A DNA stretch of 61,225 nt. It comes from B1 sp964355075 (GTDB taxonomy: Bacteria > Bacteroidota > Bacteroidia > UKL13-3). Below are positions 28,200 through 37,415 of the stretch, in pieces (position 1 is the stretch's first letter; the number at the start of each line of letters is the position of its first letter). The notes beneath the pieces are model-generated. The model saw only the letters and a program-made list of their open reading frames with translations, was not told where the DNA came from and ran no database searches. Location: assembly GCA_964355075.1 (NCBI GenBank), contig CAYHCF010000020.1:1-61225 (forward strand), read 5' to 3'. Position numbers and translations under genes: made by a program.

Positions 28200-30845
28200 A
28201 TGGGAAAATTAATTATTAAATTATTTGCAATTTATATGATTGCATCCGGTTTGTTGATATTTCAGAATCAATTATACGGACAAACATATAAACCGAAAAA
28301 AGCGGGTATCTGTTTTCGGTTCGACGACTTTCAAAGCGTCGGAGATTTAGACAGTGTCAGAGCCCTTTTTAAAAAGTATAATGTAAATTTCACATACGCC
28401 TTAAATTCAGGAATCGGTGAGATCAAAGGCAATGAATCTTATTGGTCGGAGTTGAGAACGATCGCATCAGCGGGTAATGAACTTGCTGATCAATCGCCGA
28501 GTGATGTATCGCATTATATCGAAATGAAAACCAATTCGGAGGCAATGACTTTTAAAAACCGGCCCGGTACTGATCATGTCGACAGCATTGGAAATAAGGT
28601 GTGTTTGAAGTACACATTACTCACTTCAAATGGGTCAGGAGATGAAGGGAAAGTTGATATCAAGGGGAATATGGTCATTAGTAAATCAGCAGGAGAGTTC
28701 AACATAAATAAGTTAATTAATACGAGGTATACTTCCCACTTTTACTTTCCTTCGCTCAACAAGACTGTTTCTTTCACAGAATTAAAAAATTTAAATCCCA
28801 ATGATGTGGATACTGCCATCATACAAACATTTTGGAAAGAACCCATTGATTTGGGTACGCAAACAAATATTGCCTATAAAAAAATTACACCTTATGAAAT
28901 ATCTGTTGAAAAAGAAAGCATTCAACTCATGGCAGAGTATAGCTTAAAGGTTTTTGCACGCCACAATTTACCGCTACCTGTTTCATTTATTCATCCAGGA
29001 GGATCACACCCCTATATCACAAAGAAATTACTAAGGGAGGCCCTGATTCCATTAGGGTATGCAGGAGGTGCAAGTTATCCGATTATTTTGAATGGTATCA
29101 ATGAAAATAATCCATATGGAGATAAACAATTTGCGTTACAAGGTGGGGATTATATTCCTGAATACACTACAGTAACGGAAATTAAGAATATTATCGCAAA
29201 CCGCTTTGCCAAGAATATGGTTACCGTAAGTATTAACCATCTCAATAATTTAGGAGCCTTACTTTCTTTTAGTCAAATGTTAGCGAATCTGGAAGAAATA
29301 ATTAAATGGTGTGTCGCAAATAACATTCCCATTGATACCTATAAAAACTGGAACAACTATTTAGGTTTGGATTATTATAATCAATCCGCCGATATTTTCC
29401 CTCCCATTCAAAATGATTTTAACCAGGATAATATCCCCGATGGACTGGTGATGCCAAATCCTGCAAATATTGATAAAACCAGTGGTCTGGGTTATAATAA
29501 CGGTGTATGTTTTAAGGTGTATACTTCAGGAAATGTGTTTAGCATAATCCAGTTAACAGGGATGAGCATGGGGGAAAATACCATGTCTATGTCAACTCGG
29601 GGAGGCAAAGACATTTACGACTATTTTAATGTGATTGTTGGGATGCCTGAAATTGGATTTTCAAAGATATTCAACGTGCTTTCAAATACACCCAACTACA
29701 CCGAAAGTTCTTTTGATTTTGATGTACCCGCCGGAGTAAATTATATAGAAATTTCTATGAATTATCAAACAGATAAGTCACAGACGGTTTATTTAAGCGG
29801 AATCAAAATTAAATCTGCAAATAAACCAAGCACCCGCTTAAGTTCAATCAGCAGAAAATCAAATGAAGCCTTTGCCCCGGTTTTATTATCCAATTATGCT
29901 GCTTGTAATGGTTTCTCACAATCACAATTGGTTTGGAAGATACTGAAAAGTCCGGCAAATTTAACGGCTGCTATCAAAGGGAATGACACCCTTTTACTAA
30001 ATCCAAATACCAATAAATTCTGGATTGGATTGGATAGTGTTCAACTGCGGGTTTCAGCACCGGATAATACCGCAGATACCGGATGGCTTTATATCAATTC
30101 ATTGGCAGCAATTTCCTGTAAAGGGCAATTTACTCCGCTCAGCATAAATCCGGATTCAACAGATAAATCATACGCCTGGGGAGCCGTTCCGGCAGACCCT
30201 ACGCTCGTTAATACCTCAAATCCATTTGCATTGGCCAATCCAACACAAAACACAAGTTATACGTTAACTGTAACTAATAAGAGTAATGTCACAAAAAATC
30301 ATACCCTTTCCTTGCAATTGTTAAATTCACAAATAGCAACAGGTCCATACGATTTGAAACGATACAATGGAGCAAATAGCGTGAGTTTTAATTTAAATTA
30401 TCCTCCTCAATATAAAGCTTTTTTATACCAGATTCCTTTGGCAAATGTTTCCGTTTCCATGTCCGGAAATACGGTTACACTTACCCGTTCTCCATCTTTT
30501 ACGGGCAATACCGAAGTAAAATTATTTGTAACAACTCCAACCTGCGATGCGCAGATTCATACACTTACCGCCACAACCTATGCTGCCGGTGTTGCAGAAG
30601 TTAACGAAAGCAAATTTTTGCAGGTTTATCCGAATCCTTTCACGGATGAAATTACCTTAACCAATCTTCCTCCGGGAACGAGTGATATTGAAATAGTTGA
30701 TATCAATGGAATGCTGATAAGATCAACGAAATTAGATAGTAACAATCCTTATCTGAATCTCTCCGACTTAGCGAATGGATTTTATATTATTTATGCCCGT
30801 CAGGGAGAGAAAACATTTGTTGCTAAATTATTGAAGGGAAATTAA
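28200..30845 (+). CDS. T9SS cargo with NodB/polysaccharide deacetylase-like domain, degenerate metal site
   Basis: An 881-residue secreted protein. I chose the ATG at 28200 because it begins a signal peptide (MGKLIIKLFAIYMIASGLLI); the frame is open for 24 codons upstream inside the divergent corA gene. Residues about 35-280 resemble carbohydrate esterase family 4: ICFRFDDF (D42, D43) and SFIHPGGSHPY. The usual H-x3-H metal motif reads ELADQSPSDVSH, so both His are replaced and activity is doubtful. A middle galactose-binding-like region and a type-A sorting domain (VYPNPFTDEITL, DINGMLIRS, NGFYIIYAR) follow. Confidence 0.82.
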   Translation: MGKLIIKLFAIYMIASGLLIFQNQLYGQTYKPKKAGICFRFDDFQSVGDLDSVRALFKKYNVNFTYALNSGIGEIKGNESYWSELRTIASAGNELADQSPSDVSHYIEMKTNSEAMTFKNRPGTDHVDSIGNKVCLKYTLLTSNGSGDEGKVDIKGNMVISKSAGEFNINKLINTRYTSHFYFPSLNKTVSFTELKNLNPNDVDTAIIQTFWKEPIDLGTQTNIAYKKITPYEISVEKESIQLMAEYSLKVFARHNLPLPVSFIHPGGSHPYITKKLLREALIPLGYAGGASYPIILNGINENNPYGDKQFALQGGDYIPEYTTVTEIKNIIANRFAKNMVTVSINHLNNLGALLSFSQMLANLEEIIKWCVANNIPIDTYKNWNNYLGLDYYNQSADIFPPIQNDFNQDNIPDGLVMPNPANIDKTSGLGYNNGVCFKVYTSGNVFSIIQLTGMSMGENTMSMSTRGGKDIYDYFNVIVGMPEIGFSKIFNVLSNTPNYTESSFDFDVPAGVNYIEISMNYQTDKSQTVYLSGIKIKSANKPSTRLSSISRKSNEAFAPVLLSNYAACNGFSQSQLVWKILKSPANLTAAIKGNDTLLLNPNTNKFWIGLDSVQLRVSAPDNTADTGWLYINSLAAISCKGQFTPLSINPDSTDKSYAWGAVPADPTLVNTSNPFALANPTQNTSYTLTVTNKSNVTKNHTLSLQLLNSQIATGPYDLKRYNGANSVSFNLNYPPQYKAFLYQIPLANVSVSMSGNTVTLTRSPSFTGNTEVKLFVTTPTCDAQIHTLTATTYAAGVAEVNESKFLQVYPNPFTDEITLTNLPPGTSDIEIVDINGMLIRSTKLDSNNPYLNLSDLANGFYIIYARQGEKTFVAKLLKGN

Positions 30846-31047
30846 TCATTTTATATTGTTAACCTTTTGAAAGGGTTCAAGGATTTATTTTTAAAGGAAT
30901 TTGATGGCGAAATGGGTAATAGAATTTGCATGTAAATATTTAAACAGGATATAAAGCTTGCAAGTTCTTGTTATAAATACTTTTTATTTTATTGCTCTTG
31001 AGCTTGTATTTTTCTATCCTGAATAATTGGTTACACGTGATTGTTTT

Positions 31048-31592
31048 TTGCTTTTTGCTTGATCAAAAAGCAACAATCCCGCATAGCTATCGGGACAAGA
31101 CTGATTACAATAACTGGCAAATGTAAAAAAGCTTGGAACTGGCTCGCATCCCAAGCCGTCCCGCTTTAAGGCGGGACTCGAGGTCTGCTACATTGATTTT
31201 CATTTGTATGATCAGCTACATTCCAATCTTTTAACATTTACTGGTGTTATTGTAATAGGTCGGTCCTTCTTTAATTCCTTCACATTTTATAATTACACAT
31301 CCTACTTAATATTCCAATAATATCAAAATACCATTGGCGCAATCGTATTAATTGTTTATTAAATTACCCCTATTAAAACATATCAAATAAAGTTTCGACC
31401 TATTTCGGTACCGCTAGTAATTGTTAAAAATAAATGTGCAGGGCGGGCCTGTGTAAGTGACCCTCGAGTCCCGCCTTAAAGCGGGACGGCTAGGGTCGCG
31501 CAGCGAAACATTTATTTTTTACAAGTACAAGGTGCCGTAATAAGTCTTGATTTTTTGGTGCCTTTTTTATCAAGAAAAAAGACACAAAACAT
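31048..31592. repeat. inverted pair of about 135-bp modules with perfect 28-bp core
   Basis: A 28-bp sequence at 31156-31183 is repeated exactly, inverted, at 31462-31489. Each core contains its own hairpin (GTCCCGC, TTTAA, GCGGGAC). The similarity extends outward: left CTTGATCAAAAAGCAAC, GACTGATTACAA and TGTAAAAAA match, in order and inverted, right TTTTATCAAG, CTTATTACGGCA and TTTTTTACAAG segments. It looks like two diverged copies of one module facing each other, with about 280 bases between the cores. Confidence 0.75.
31078..31094. repeat. dispersed palindrome CCCGATAGCTATCGGG, imperfect copy
   Basis: CCCG-C-ATAGCTATCGGG, one base different in length from the perfect 16-bp copies at 52652-52667 and 59690-59705. 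Confidence 0.7.
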
Positions 31593-31714
31593 TAAAGGAA
31601 AACAAATTATTTGACTGAATAGATAATGATACTTGAAAGCAGAGAATAATATTATTTGAAACATTTAAATCATGTCTAAAACGACTTTTTAAGGGACAAC
31701 TATTTATTAATGAT

Positions 31715-31746
31715 AAAAAAAGCCCTGAATGATACAGAGCTTTTTT
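31715..31746 (-). terminator. rho-independent terminator after tRNA-Cys
   Basis: On the minus strand AAAAAAGC, CTG, a seven-base loop, CAG, then GCTTTTTT. The stem has one C-A mismatch and ends in a T run. It begins two bases after the tRNA body. Confidence 0.75.
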
Positions 31747-31747
31747 G

Positions 31748-31818
31748 AGGTATCGAGCAGATTCGAACTGCTGTAGAGGCTTTTGCAGAGCCTTGCCTAG
31801 CCACTCGGCCACGATACC
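31748..31818 (-). tRNA. tRNA-Cys (GCA)
   Basis: Read on the minus strand: acceptor arms GGTATCG and CGATACC pair fully, D-arm GCCGAGTGGCTAGGC, anticodon stem AGGCT/AGCCT with loop CTGCAAA (anticodon GCA), and T-arm CAGCAGTTCGAATCTGCTG type with TTCGAAT. The discriminator base is U, as expected for tRNA-Cys. CCA is not fully encoded (the stem is followed by TCAA). A textbook promoter lies directly upstream and a terminator directly downstream. Confidence 0.95.
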
Positions 31819-31830
31819 TTATAGGGTCGG

Positions 31831-31861
31831 CAAATATAGTTTTTTTTTATTTGGGTTCAAA
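31831..31861 (-). promoter_or_regulatory. Bacteroidota promoter of tRNA-Cys
   Basis: On the minus strand TTTG, exactly 19 bases, then TATATTTG, matching both boxes and spacing of the consensus. The -7 box ends 12 bases before the tRNA 5' end. It lies just beyond the stop codon of the subtilase gene. Confidence 0.8.
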
Positions 31862-31862
31862 T

Positions 31863-33488
31863 CTATTCTACTATCAATATTTTATTTTCTGTCATTATAA
31901 TTTGGTTCAACCCCATTAATTGTATGACATACAATCCATTACAGAGCTTTAGATCACGTGCAAAAAGATTTATTTGATTAAATCCTTTGCTAATTTTCAT
32001 CTTTATTTCTTTAGTTTCTGCTGAACCTAAATTGTAAAATAACAAACTGGCCACTATCGGATCCTGATAACAAAAAAAAGTAATCCGGAATTCATTTTGT
32101 ATCGGATTTGGAATCACCTGCAAGCGGTTCTCATTCTTAGGAATTTCCATCAAATCTTTTCCGGTTAATATTTTATAAGCCTCATTTGAATTTGGAATTC
32201 CCCAACCTAATAAATTATCCGGGTTGGAAGCCTGGCTACCCGATTGCTTTAATAAGTAAAACAAGTCCATATTCTTGAGGGTGTCATTAACCTGCCACAA
32301 GCAGGCAGCTAATCCCGCCGTGAGCGGACAAGCGAATGAAGTTCCATTTCCTGTCTTTAAATTTCCGGTGGGTAATAAAGTAATGGTGAGGCCACCCATG
32401 GCAGCCAGGTCGGGTTTAGTTCTTCCATCAAACGTGGGGCCTTTACTGCTGAAATTTACATACTGTCGGTCGGCATCCACCGCTCCCACGGCCAAACAGC
32501 TATCGGCATCAGCCGGTGAAATAATATATTGCCAGGCAGTAATACCTTCATTGCCTGCAGAATTAACAACCAAAATTCCTTTTGAAGCAGCAAAATTAGC
32601 AGCCTTACACACAATCGTTGTTTTGCCATCCAATTCATCGTAGGTATGGTCTGAACCATAAGTAAACCCTTTCGCATAACCTAATGAAGAGCTTATGATA
32701 TCAGCCCCTATGCTATCTGCCCATTCGGCAGCCAACAACCAATTTATTTCTTCCAGAATTCCTTCCTTGCTCATGTCTTCGGTAACTGCCAGGATAAAGG
32801 ATGCATCATAGGCTGCTCCGATAAAATTGGGGGGCATCAAAGCCGCAATGGTAGAAAACACCCTCGACCCATGTTCTCCATCGCTTCCGGTTTCAAAAAC
32901 ATTTCTGTTTGGATTCACAAAGTTGCGGGTTGTTATCAATCTGTTCTCATCAAAAATATGTTTATATGGACTCAACTTATTGACATTGGTAAAGCCATTA
33001 TCAAAAACGGCAATGAGTTTTCCTTTTCCGGTAAATCCTTGCGCATGCAGCCTGTCCAACCCCATCATATTGAGTTGAACATTGCTTGATAAGGGATATA
33101 CTGCATTTATGTTTTTTTGTTGTGCCAATACCATATTTCCATCTGGCAACGGAAGAACTTTTTTAACGAAGGTGAATTTTTCTATGTGAAGTATTTCTTT
33201 TTGTCCTGCATAAATTACTATGGCATTTAACCATCGGCTTGTTGCCACTATTTTTATGGAACTATTTTTAAGTGTGAGCAGATAGCTTTCACACACCGGG
33301 TAGTCAGATTCTTTCAAAGAAATATGCTGTTTTTCTCTTCTTTCAAGACTTTTATCGCAAAGATTAACCCTTTGAACTTTAGCTATTGGCTTATCCGTAA
33401 AATAGATTAAATAATAGTTTAACGAAGGTTCTATTACCTGTGCATGGGCTACCTGAAAGAAAAGTAAAAAGAGAATCCATTTAAACAT
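31863..33488 (-). CDS. secreted subtilisin-like serine protease (S8) with T9SS tail
   Basis: A 541-residue protein. The signal peptide is MFKWILFLLFFQVAHA. An inhibitor-I9-like propeptide region fills about 20-125. The S8 triad is D163 (LIAVFDNGF), H207 (GEHGSRVFSTIAAL) and a Ser near 384 (NGTSFACPLTAGLAA); NSAGNEG is the oxyanion region. The C-terminus has a short type-A sorting-like domain (VIPNPIQNEFRIT, NLGSAETKEIKM, NGLYVIQL). Expected to be exported by Sec and then T9SS, and to be an active protease because all triad residues are present. The stop codon is next to the tRNA-Cys promoter. Confidence 0.92.
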   Translation of the reverse strand: MFKWILFLLFFQVAHAQVIEPSLNYYLIYFTDKPIAKVQRVNLCDKSLERREKQHISLKESDYPVCESYLLTLKNSSIKIVATSRWLNAIVIYAGQKEILHIEKFTFVKKVLPLPDGNMVLAQQKNINAVYPLSSNVQLNMMGLDRLHAQGFTGKGKLIAVFDNGFTNVNKLSPYKHIFDENRLITTRNFVNPNRNVFETGSDGEHGSRVFSTIAALMPPNFIGAAYDASFILAVTEDMSKEGILEEINWLLAAEWADSIGADIISSSLGYAKGFTYGSDHTYDELDGKTTIVCKAANFAASKGILVVNSAGNEGITAWQYIISPADADSCLAVGAVDADRQYVNFSSKGPTFDGRTKPDLAAMGGLTITLLPTGNLKTGNGTSFACPLTAGLAACLWQVNDTLKNMDLFYLLKQSGSQASNPDNLLGWGIPNSNEAYKILTGKDLMEIPKNENRLQVIPNPIQNEFRITFFCYQDPIVASLLFYNLGSAETKEIKMKISKGFNQINLFARDLKLCNGLYVIQLMGLNQIIMTENKILIVE

Positions 33489-33523
33489 TGGATAAAAATA
33501 AGCGATAAATATAAAATAAACTT

Positions 33524-33531
33524 TAATTTTG
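33524..33531 (+). promoter_or_regulatory. -7 promoter box for the DUF4920 gene
   Basis: TAATTTTG fits TAnnTTTG and is 22 bases before the ATG. No TTG is found at the right distance upstream, so only the -7 element is supported. Confidence 0.4.
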
Positions 33532-33553
33532 TCACCCTAAAAAAATATATAAT

Positions 33554-34069
33554 ATGAAAAGAATATTGGTTTTTGCTTCAATGGCCTTATTGATTTTTTC
33601 CTGTGGCAACGGAAACAAAGGTCAGGCACCCGCTGCCGATTCGGTTCAGGTGGCACCTAATACCGATACCACCACTGCCACTGCGCAGTATTTTGGCGAC
33701 AAAATTAATGAGGATGGCACTATACCCATTGCTGATTTGAAAACACTAATGGGAGATAAAAAAGAAATAAATGTGAAATTAACCGCCAAAATTGATGGCG
33801 TTTGCCAGAAAAAGGGTTGCTGGATGGACTTAATAAACCCAAATGGGGAAAACATGCGGGTTACTTTTAAAGATTATGGATTTTTTATGCCAAAGGATGC
33901 TTCAGGCAGAACAGCCATTGTAAATGGAATTGCGAAAATAGAAGAAACCAGTATTGCCGATTTGAAGGAATATGCCAAAGATGCAGGCGATAGTGATAAA
34001 GAAATTGCTGCCATAAAAGAACCGAAAATAGAATTGGTATTTGAAGCCAATGGGGTAATTTTAAAATAG
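33554..34069 (+). CDS. DUF4920-type lipoprotein
   Basis: A 171-residue lipoprotein with signal peptide and lipobox MKRILVFASMALLIFSC, then an Ala/Pro/Thr-rich linker. The folded part starts near residue 45 (YFGDKINEDGTIPIADL) and contains GVCQKKGCWMDL, a CxxxxC pair typical of DUF4920, with VTFKDYGFFMPKD. The domain resembles small OB-type folds and its role is unknown; the two cysteines suggest metal or redox chemistry. It is divergent from the subtilase gene. Confidence 0.85.
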   Translation: MKRILVFASMALLIFSCGNGNKGQAPAADSVQVAPNTDTTTATAQYFGDKINEDGTIPIADLKTLMGDKKEINVKLTAKIDGVCQKKGCWMDLINPNGENMRVTFKDYGFFMPKDASGRTAIVNGIAKIEETSIADLKEYAKDAGDSDKEIAAIKEPKIELVFEANGVILK

Positions 34070-34360
34070 CGAAGCATACTGCGATTTGTCTGTACAATCC
34101 AAAGAGCAGTTCTTATAAATTCATATCAGAAAGAATCCGCTAATAATCAAGGATATCCTTACTGCTGCCAACAGTTTACTATATTCATATAGGAAAACAG
34201 AATGTAAATTTTATAATTACTTCTGCATACTATACCACGAACGGGATAAATTATTGCATTCAAAAAGTAAGCAGCCTGCTTTCTGCTGCTGCCTCCTGCC
34301 GCTAATGACAAAAAGCATTGTTTTAATCCATTTAGAGTATAATTGCGTTCAATTTATTTT

Positions 34361-34861
34361 ATGAAACAAATATTTTCAGTTACCGTCATCCTGTTTTTAA
34401 TTACCCTTTTATTTGATGCATGTATTTCAAATCAGGAAAAATTACAGCAGATTGCAGCTCAAAAAACTGCAGACAGTTTAAAAGCGGTTGCCCGCAAGGA
34501 TTCTATGGAAGCCTGTATTCAAACCATAAAAGATCCGAACAACCCAAAACCCATGGCTCTCATGATGCGGGTAATGGCCGCAAATGCAGATAGCATGAAC
34601 CACGAATTAATAAGGGGAGAAAGTATTGATACTTTAAAATATCCTTTTGTTCACTTCTACCTGGTTGAACCAACCGATCCGAAAGTATTGGAACCCCAAT
34701 TCTTCGAAAATGCGCGACTGTTTAAATTGGCCTATCATGAATTGTTTAAACATCCAAAAGAGCAAGTAAAATTTTATAATCTGATGATTAATGCTTGTAT
34801 TCACTGCCATGAAACTTATTGTAGCGGTCCTCTGAAAAGAATCAAAAAATTTCCGATATAA
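34361..34861 (+). CDS. lipoprotein with a CxxCH haem-type motif
   Basis: A 166-residue protein. The first ATG, at 34361, begins a lipoprotein signal (MKQIFSVTVILFLITLLFDAC); an in-frame TTG at 34343 is less likely. A charged helical region follows, and near the C-terminus NACIHCHETYCSGPLKRIKKF carries CIHCH, the covalent haem c motif, with a further Cys. The helical shape with a C-terminal CxxCH resembles cytochrome c'-like or Tll0287-like sensors. Function unknown. DUF4920 lies upstream and a second CxxCH-bearing secreted protein lies downstream. Confidence 0.75.
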   Translation: MKQIFSVTVILFLITLLFDACISNQEKLQQIAAQKTADSLKAVARKDSMEACIQTIKDPNNPKPMALMMRVMAANADSMNHELIRGESIDTLKYPFVHFYLVEPTDPKVLEPQFFENARLFKLAYHELFKHPKEQVKFYNLMINACIHCHETYCSGPLKRIKKFPI

Positions 34862-35099
34862 ATCCGGATCAATTAAATATTTAACACTTATTTTTTTAAA
34901 ATAATCTTGCCCTTCGCCGCCTTCTTTTGTCACATTTGTTTATTTAGATGTTATTGTCTGTTTACCGGAAGAATGAACGCTAATGTAAAAAACATGTCAT
35001 AACATATAATTTTGCTATTTCTGCTGTTTATTTGGTTTAACTTCGATAATTAAATTGAAAATTATTTTTTAATATTTTTTATTTTAGCCTATTAAACCT

Positions 35100-36212
35100 A
35101 TGAAAAAACATCTCCTCAACTCCCATGTAAAAAAGGTACTGATCCTGGTTGCAATGCTGGGAATCGTACAGTCGGTATTTACTTATTCTTCGGGTCCTCC
35201 TGCGGGTTATACCAATGCTCCGGGTGGGTCAAACTGCACGGCATGTCACAATAGTTATTCACTACAAACAAGTGGAACCAATTGGAATGGAATAACCCTT
35301 ACTACTACCACAAGTTTATCAGGTTTGTCGGCAAATACTACTTATCCCATGTCTTTGAGTTTTGCCTCCTCAGTCAGTACCATGTATGGTTTTGAGGTAT
35401 GTGTATTGCCTTCCTCGGCTACCTCATCCAGTGCTTCCTTAGGAACTTTGAGTATTACTAATTCTACAGAAACCCAATTGGTAACCAGTTCAGGTCCGGC
35501 AAGATCGTATGTTGAGCATACCTTCGCAGGAACGAGTGCAAGTTCAAACAGCAAAACATGGAATTTTAACTGGCATACCCCTTCATCCTATACGGGCGGG
35601 GCGACTTTTTATGTGGTAATTAATGAGGCCAATGGAAATTCGTCCAGCTCTGGAGATATTATTTATGCGAAAACTTTTAGTTCAATAGTATTACCTGTAA
35701 AATGGCTTGACTTTACAGTGGCTTCTGTTGAAAACAGAATTCAGTTAAACTGGAGCACTGCCCAGGAAATAAATAATGACTATTTTCAAATTGAAAAAAG
35801 TGAGGATGGAATTGAATTTCTGGCAATCGGAAATTTGAAAGGAAAAGCAAAAGAAGTGTCTAAGTCTTATTATAGTTTTAATGATGATATGCCTTTGGCA
35901 GGTAAAACATTTTACCGCATCAAACAAGTTGATCTGGATGGAAAATTTGATTATTCAAAGATCCTTAGTTTTGATCCAAAACAAAGTATAGATCCTGTTA
36001 TTACCTATAATCAAATTGAGAACGAAATTCAAATTAATCATGCAGATGAAATGGGTTCAGTTAAAATATATGGGTTAAACGGGCAATGGGTTCAAACCGC
36101 AATCAGTAAAGGTTCAAACCGGTTTAACATAAATAAAATGCCTGACGGAATATACCTGGTGGAGGTAAATGGGTTAGAAAAGCATTGGTTTAAGAAACTG
36201 GTTTTCCAATAG
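35100..36212 (+). CDS. choice-of-anchor V domain protein with T9SS tail
   Basis: A 370-residue secreted protein with signal segment KKVLILVAMLGIVQSVFT. It then has the family start SSGPPAGYTNAPGGSNCTACH, containing a CxxCH pair, and a beta-rich Reeler-like domain to about residue 200. VKWLDFTVASVENRIQLNWS and a fibronectin-like YYSFNDDMPLAGKTFYRIKQ module follow, then a sorting domain (GSVKIYGLNGQWVQT, DGIYLVEVNG). The CxxCH hints at haem binding, but in this family that is not established. Confidence 0.85.
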   Translation: MKKHLLNSHVKKVLILVAMLGIVQSVFTYSSGPPAGYTNAPGGSNCTACHNSYSLQTSGTNWNGITLTTTTSLSGLSANTTYPMSLSFASSVSTMYGFEVCVLPSSATSSSASLGTLSITNSTETQLVTSSGPARSYVEHTFAGTSASSNSKTWNFNWHTPSSYTGGATFYVVINEANGNSSSSGDIIYAKTFSSIVLPVKWLDFTVASVENRIQLNWSTAQEINNDYFQIEKSEDGIEFLAIGNLKGKAKEVSKSYYSFNDDMPLAGKTFYRIKQVDLDGKFDYSKILSFDPKQSIDPVITYNQIENEIQINHADEMGSVKIYGLNGQWVQTAISKGSNRFNINKMPDGIYLVEVNGLEKHWFKKLVFQ

Positions 36213-36217
36213 GATAT

Positions 36218-36249
36218 TTAGAAAATTACCAGATTAGAAAATTACAAGA
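36218..36249. repeat. 16-bp direct repeat, two copies
   Basis: TTAGAAAATTACCAGA at 36218-36233 followed directly by TTAGAAAATTACAAGA. It lies just after the choice-of-anchor V gene. Confidence 0.6.
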
Positions 36250-36302
36250 TTGTAAACTCAAAAAATCGTAAATCTAAAATCGTAAATAAGAGACCCGATT
36301 AC

Positions 36303-36396
36303 CTTGTGAACTTTGTGCTGCCCTTGTGGTCTTTGTGTTAAAATAGGAATTCCACTTAAACACAATGTACACAAAGGAAAACACAAAGGTCACAAG
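36303..36396. repeat. CTTTGTG/CACAAAG inverted repeat (first copy)
   Basis: The left arm CTTGTGAACTTTGTG with CTTTGTGTT pairs with right-arm ACACAAAGGTCACAAG and related ACACAA segments. It sits between two convergent genes and could end transcription from both. A second copy is at 43475-43567. Confidence 0.7.
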
Positions 36397-36417
36397 TGAA
36401 ATTATTTGGCATACCGA

Positions 36418-37395
36418 TTACCGGTACAAAATTTCTTTAATTGCTTTAGTAGTTCTCTCCACATTGGGTAAAAACTCCTGTATTAAGGTGGGGGCATAAC
36501 CCAGTGGAGTATCCTGAGTACAAATCCTTCGGATAGGCGCATCTAAATAATCAAATGCATTCTTCTGAACCATATAAGTTATTTCGGTAGAGATGGATGC
36601 CAAAGGCCAGGCTTCTTCAACAATCACGAGGCGATTTGTTTTCTTCACACTTTCTATTACCGTTTCATAATCAATCGGGCGAACGGTTAAAAGATCAATT
36701 ACCTCACAGCTTATTCCTTCTTTAGCCAATTCATCGGCAGTTGATAGTGCAACCTTCATGATTTTACCAAACGATACAATCGTTACATCCGTTCCGTTTC
36801 TTGCCACATGTGCTTTTCCGATGGGAAGCAAATATTCCTCTTCCGGAACTTCTCCTTTATCTCCATACATTTGTTCGCTCTCCATAAAAATAACAGGGTC
36901 GTTATCTCTGATAGCCGATTTTAACAAACCTTTTGCATTATAAGGATTGGAAGCAACTACAACTTTTAACCCCGGGCAATTGGCAAACCAATTTTCAAAA
37001 GCCTGACTGTGTTGCGCTCCAAGTTGGCCGGCACTACCTGTGGGTCCTCTGAAAACAATTGGAATATTAAACTGCCCGCCACTCATCTGATAAATTTTTG
37101 CAGCTGCATTGATGATCTGATCGATGGCAACCAATGAGAAGTTGAAGGTCATAAATTCTATAACGGGTCTAAGTCCGTTCATGGCGGCACCTACTCCGAT
37201 ACCGGCAAAACCAAGCTCCGCAATGGGGGTATCTATGATTCTTTTAGGGCCAAATTCTTCCAGCATTCCCTGACTCACTTTATAGGCTCCATTGTATTCG
37301 GCAACCTCTTCGCCCATTAAAAAAACATTGGGGTCAAGGCGCATTTCCTCGCTTAAGGCTTCTCGAATTGCTTCCCGAAATTGAATTTCTCTCAT
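36418..37395 (-). CDS. pdhB: pyruvate dehydrogenase E1 component, beta subunit
   Basis: The beta subunit of the thiamine-dependent E1 that decarboxylates pyruvate in the pyruvate dehydrogenase complex. The 325-residue product starts MREIQFREAIREALSEEM at the ATG 37395; the frame upstream has only a TTG. Family landmarks are MGEEVAEYNGAYKVSQGML, RIIDTPIAELGFAGIGVGAA, RGPTGSAGQLGAQHSQ and EEAWPLASISTEI. The alpha subunit and E2 are not in the window. A good promoter precedes it. Confidence 0.95.
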   Translation of the reverse strand: MREIQFREAIREALSEEMRLDPNVFLMGEEVAEYNGAYKVSQGMLEEFGPKRIIDTPIAELGFAGIGVGAAMNGLRPVIEFMTFNFSLVAIDQIINAAAKIYQMSGGQFNIPIVFRGPTGSAGQLGAQHSQAFENWFANCPGLKVVVASNPYNAKGLLKSAIRDNDPVIFMESEQMYGDKGEVPEEEYLLPIGKAHVARNGTDVTIVSFGKIMKVALSTADELAKEGISCEVIDLLTVRPIDYETVIESVKKTNRLVIVEEAWPLASISTEITYMVQKNAFDYLDAPIRRICTQDTPLGYAPTLIQEFLPNVERTTKAIKEILYR

Positions 37396-37415
37396 GTGTA
37401 CTATTTTACAATTTG

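Larger units (their letters stand above)
30846..31746. other. 900-bp gap without a gene
   Basis: No coding frame is supported. The stretch holds an inverted pair of repeat modules (about 31048-31590), a copy of the dispersed palindrome at 31078-31094, and the tRNA-Cys terminator at its right edge. The left 200 bases and the middle section (31220-31440) are plain AT-rich DNA. Confidence 0.7.

Noticed and set aside
31048..31592. Insertion sequence with transposase
   Set aside because: No coding frame lies inside and no target-site duplication is visible by eye; kept as an inverted repeat element only.
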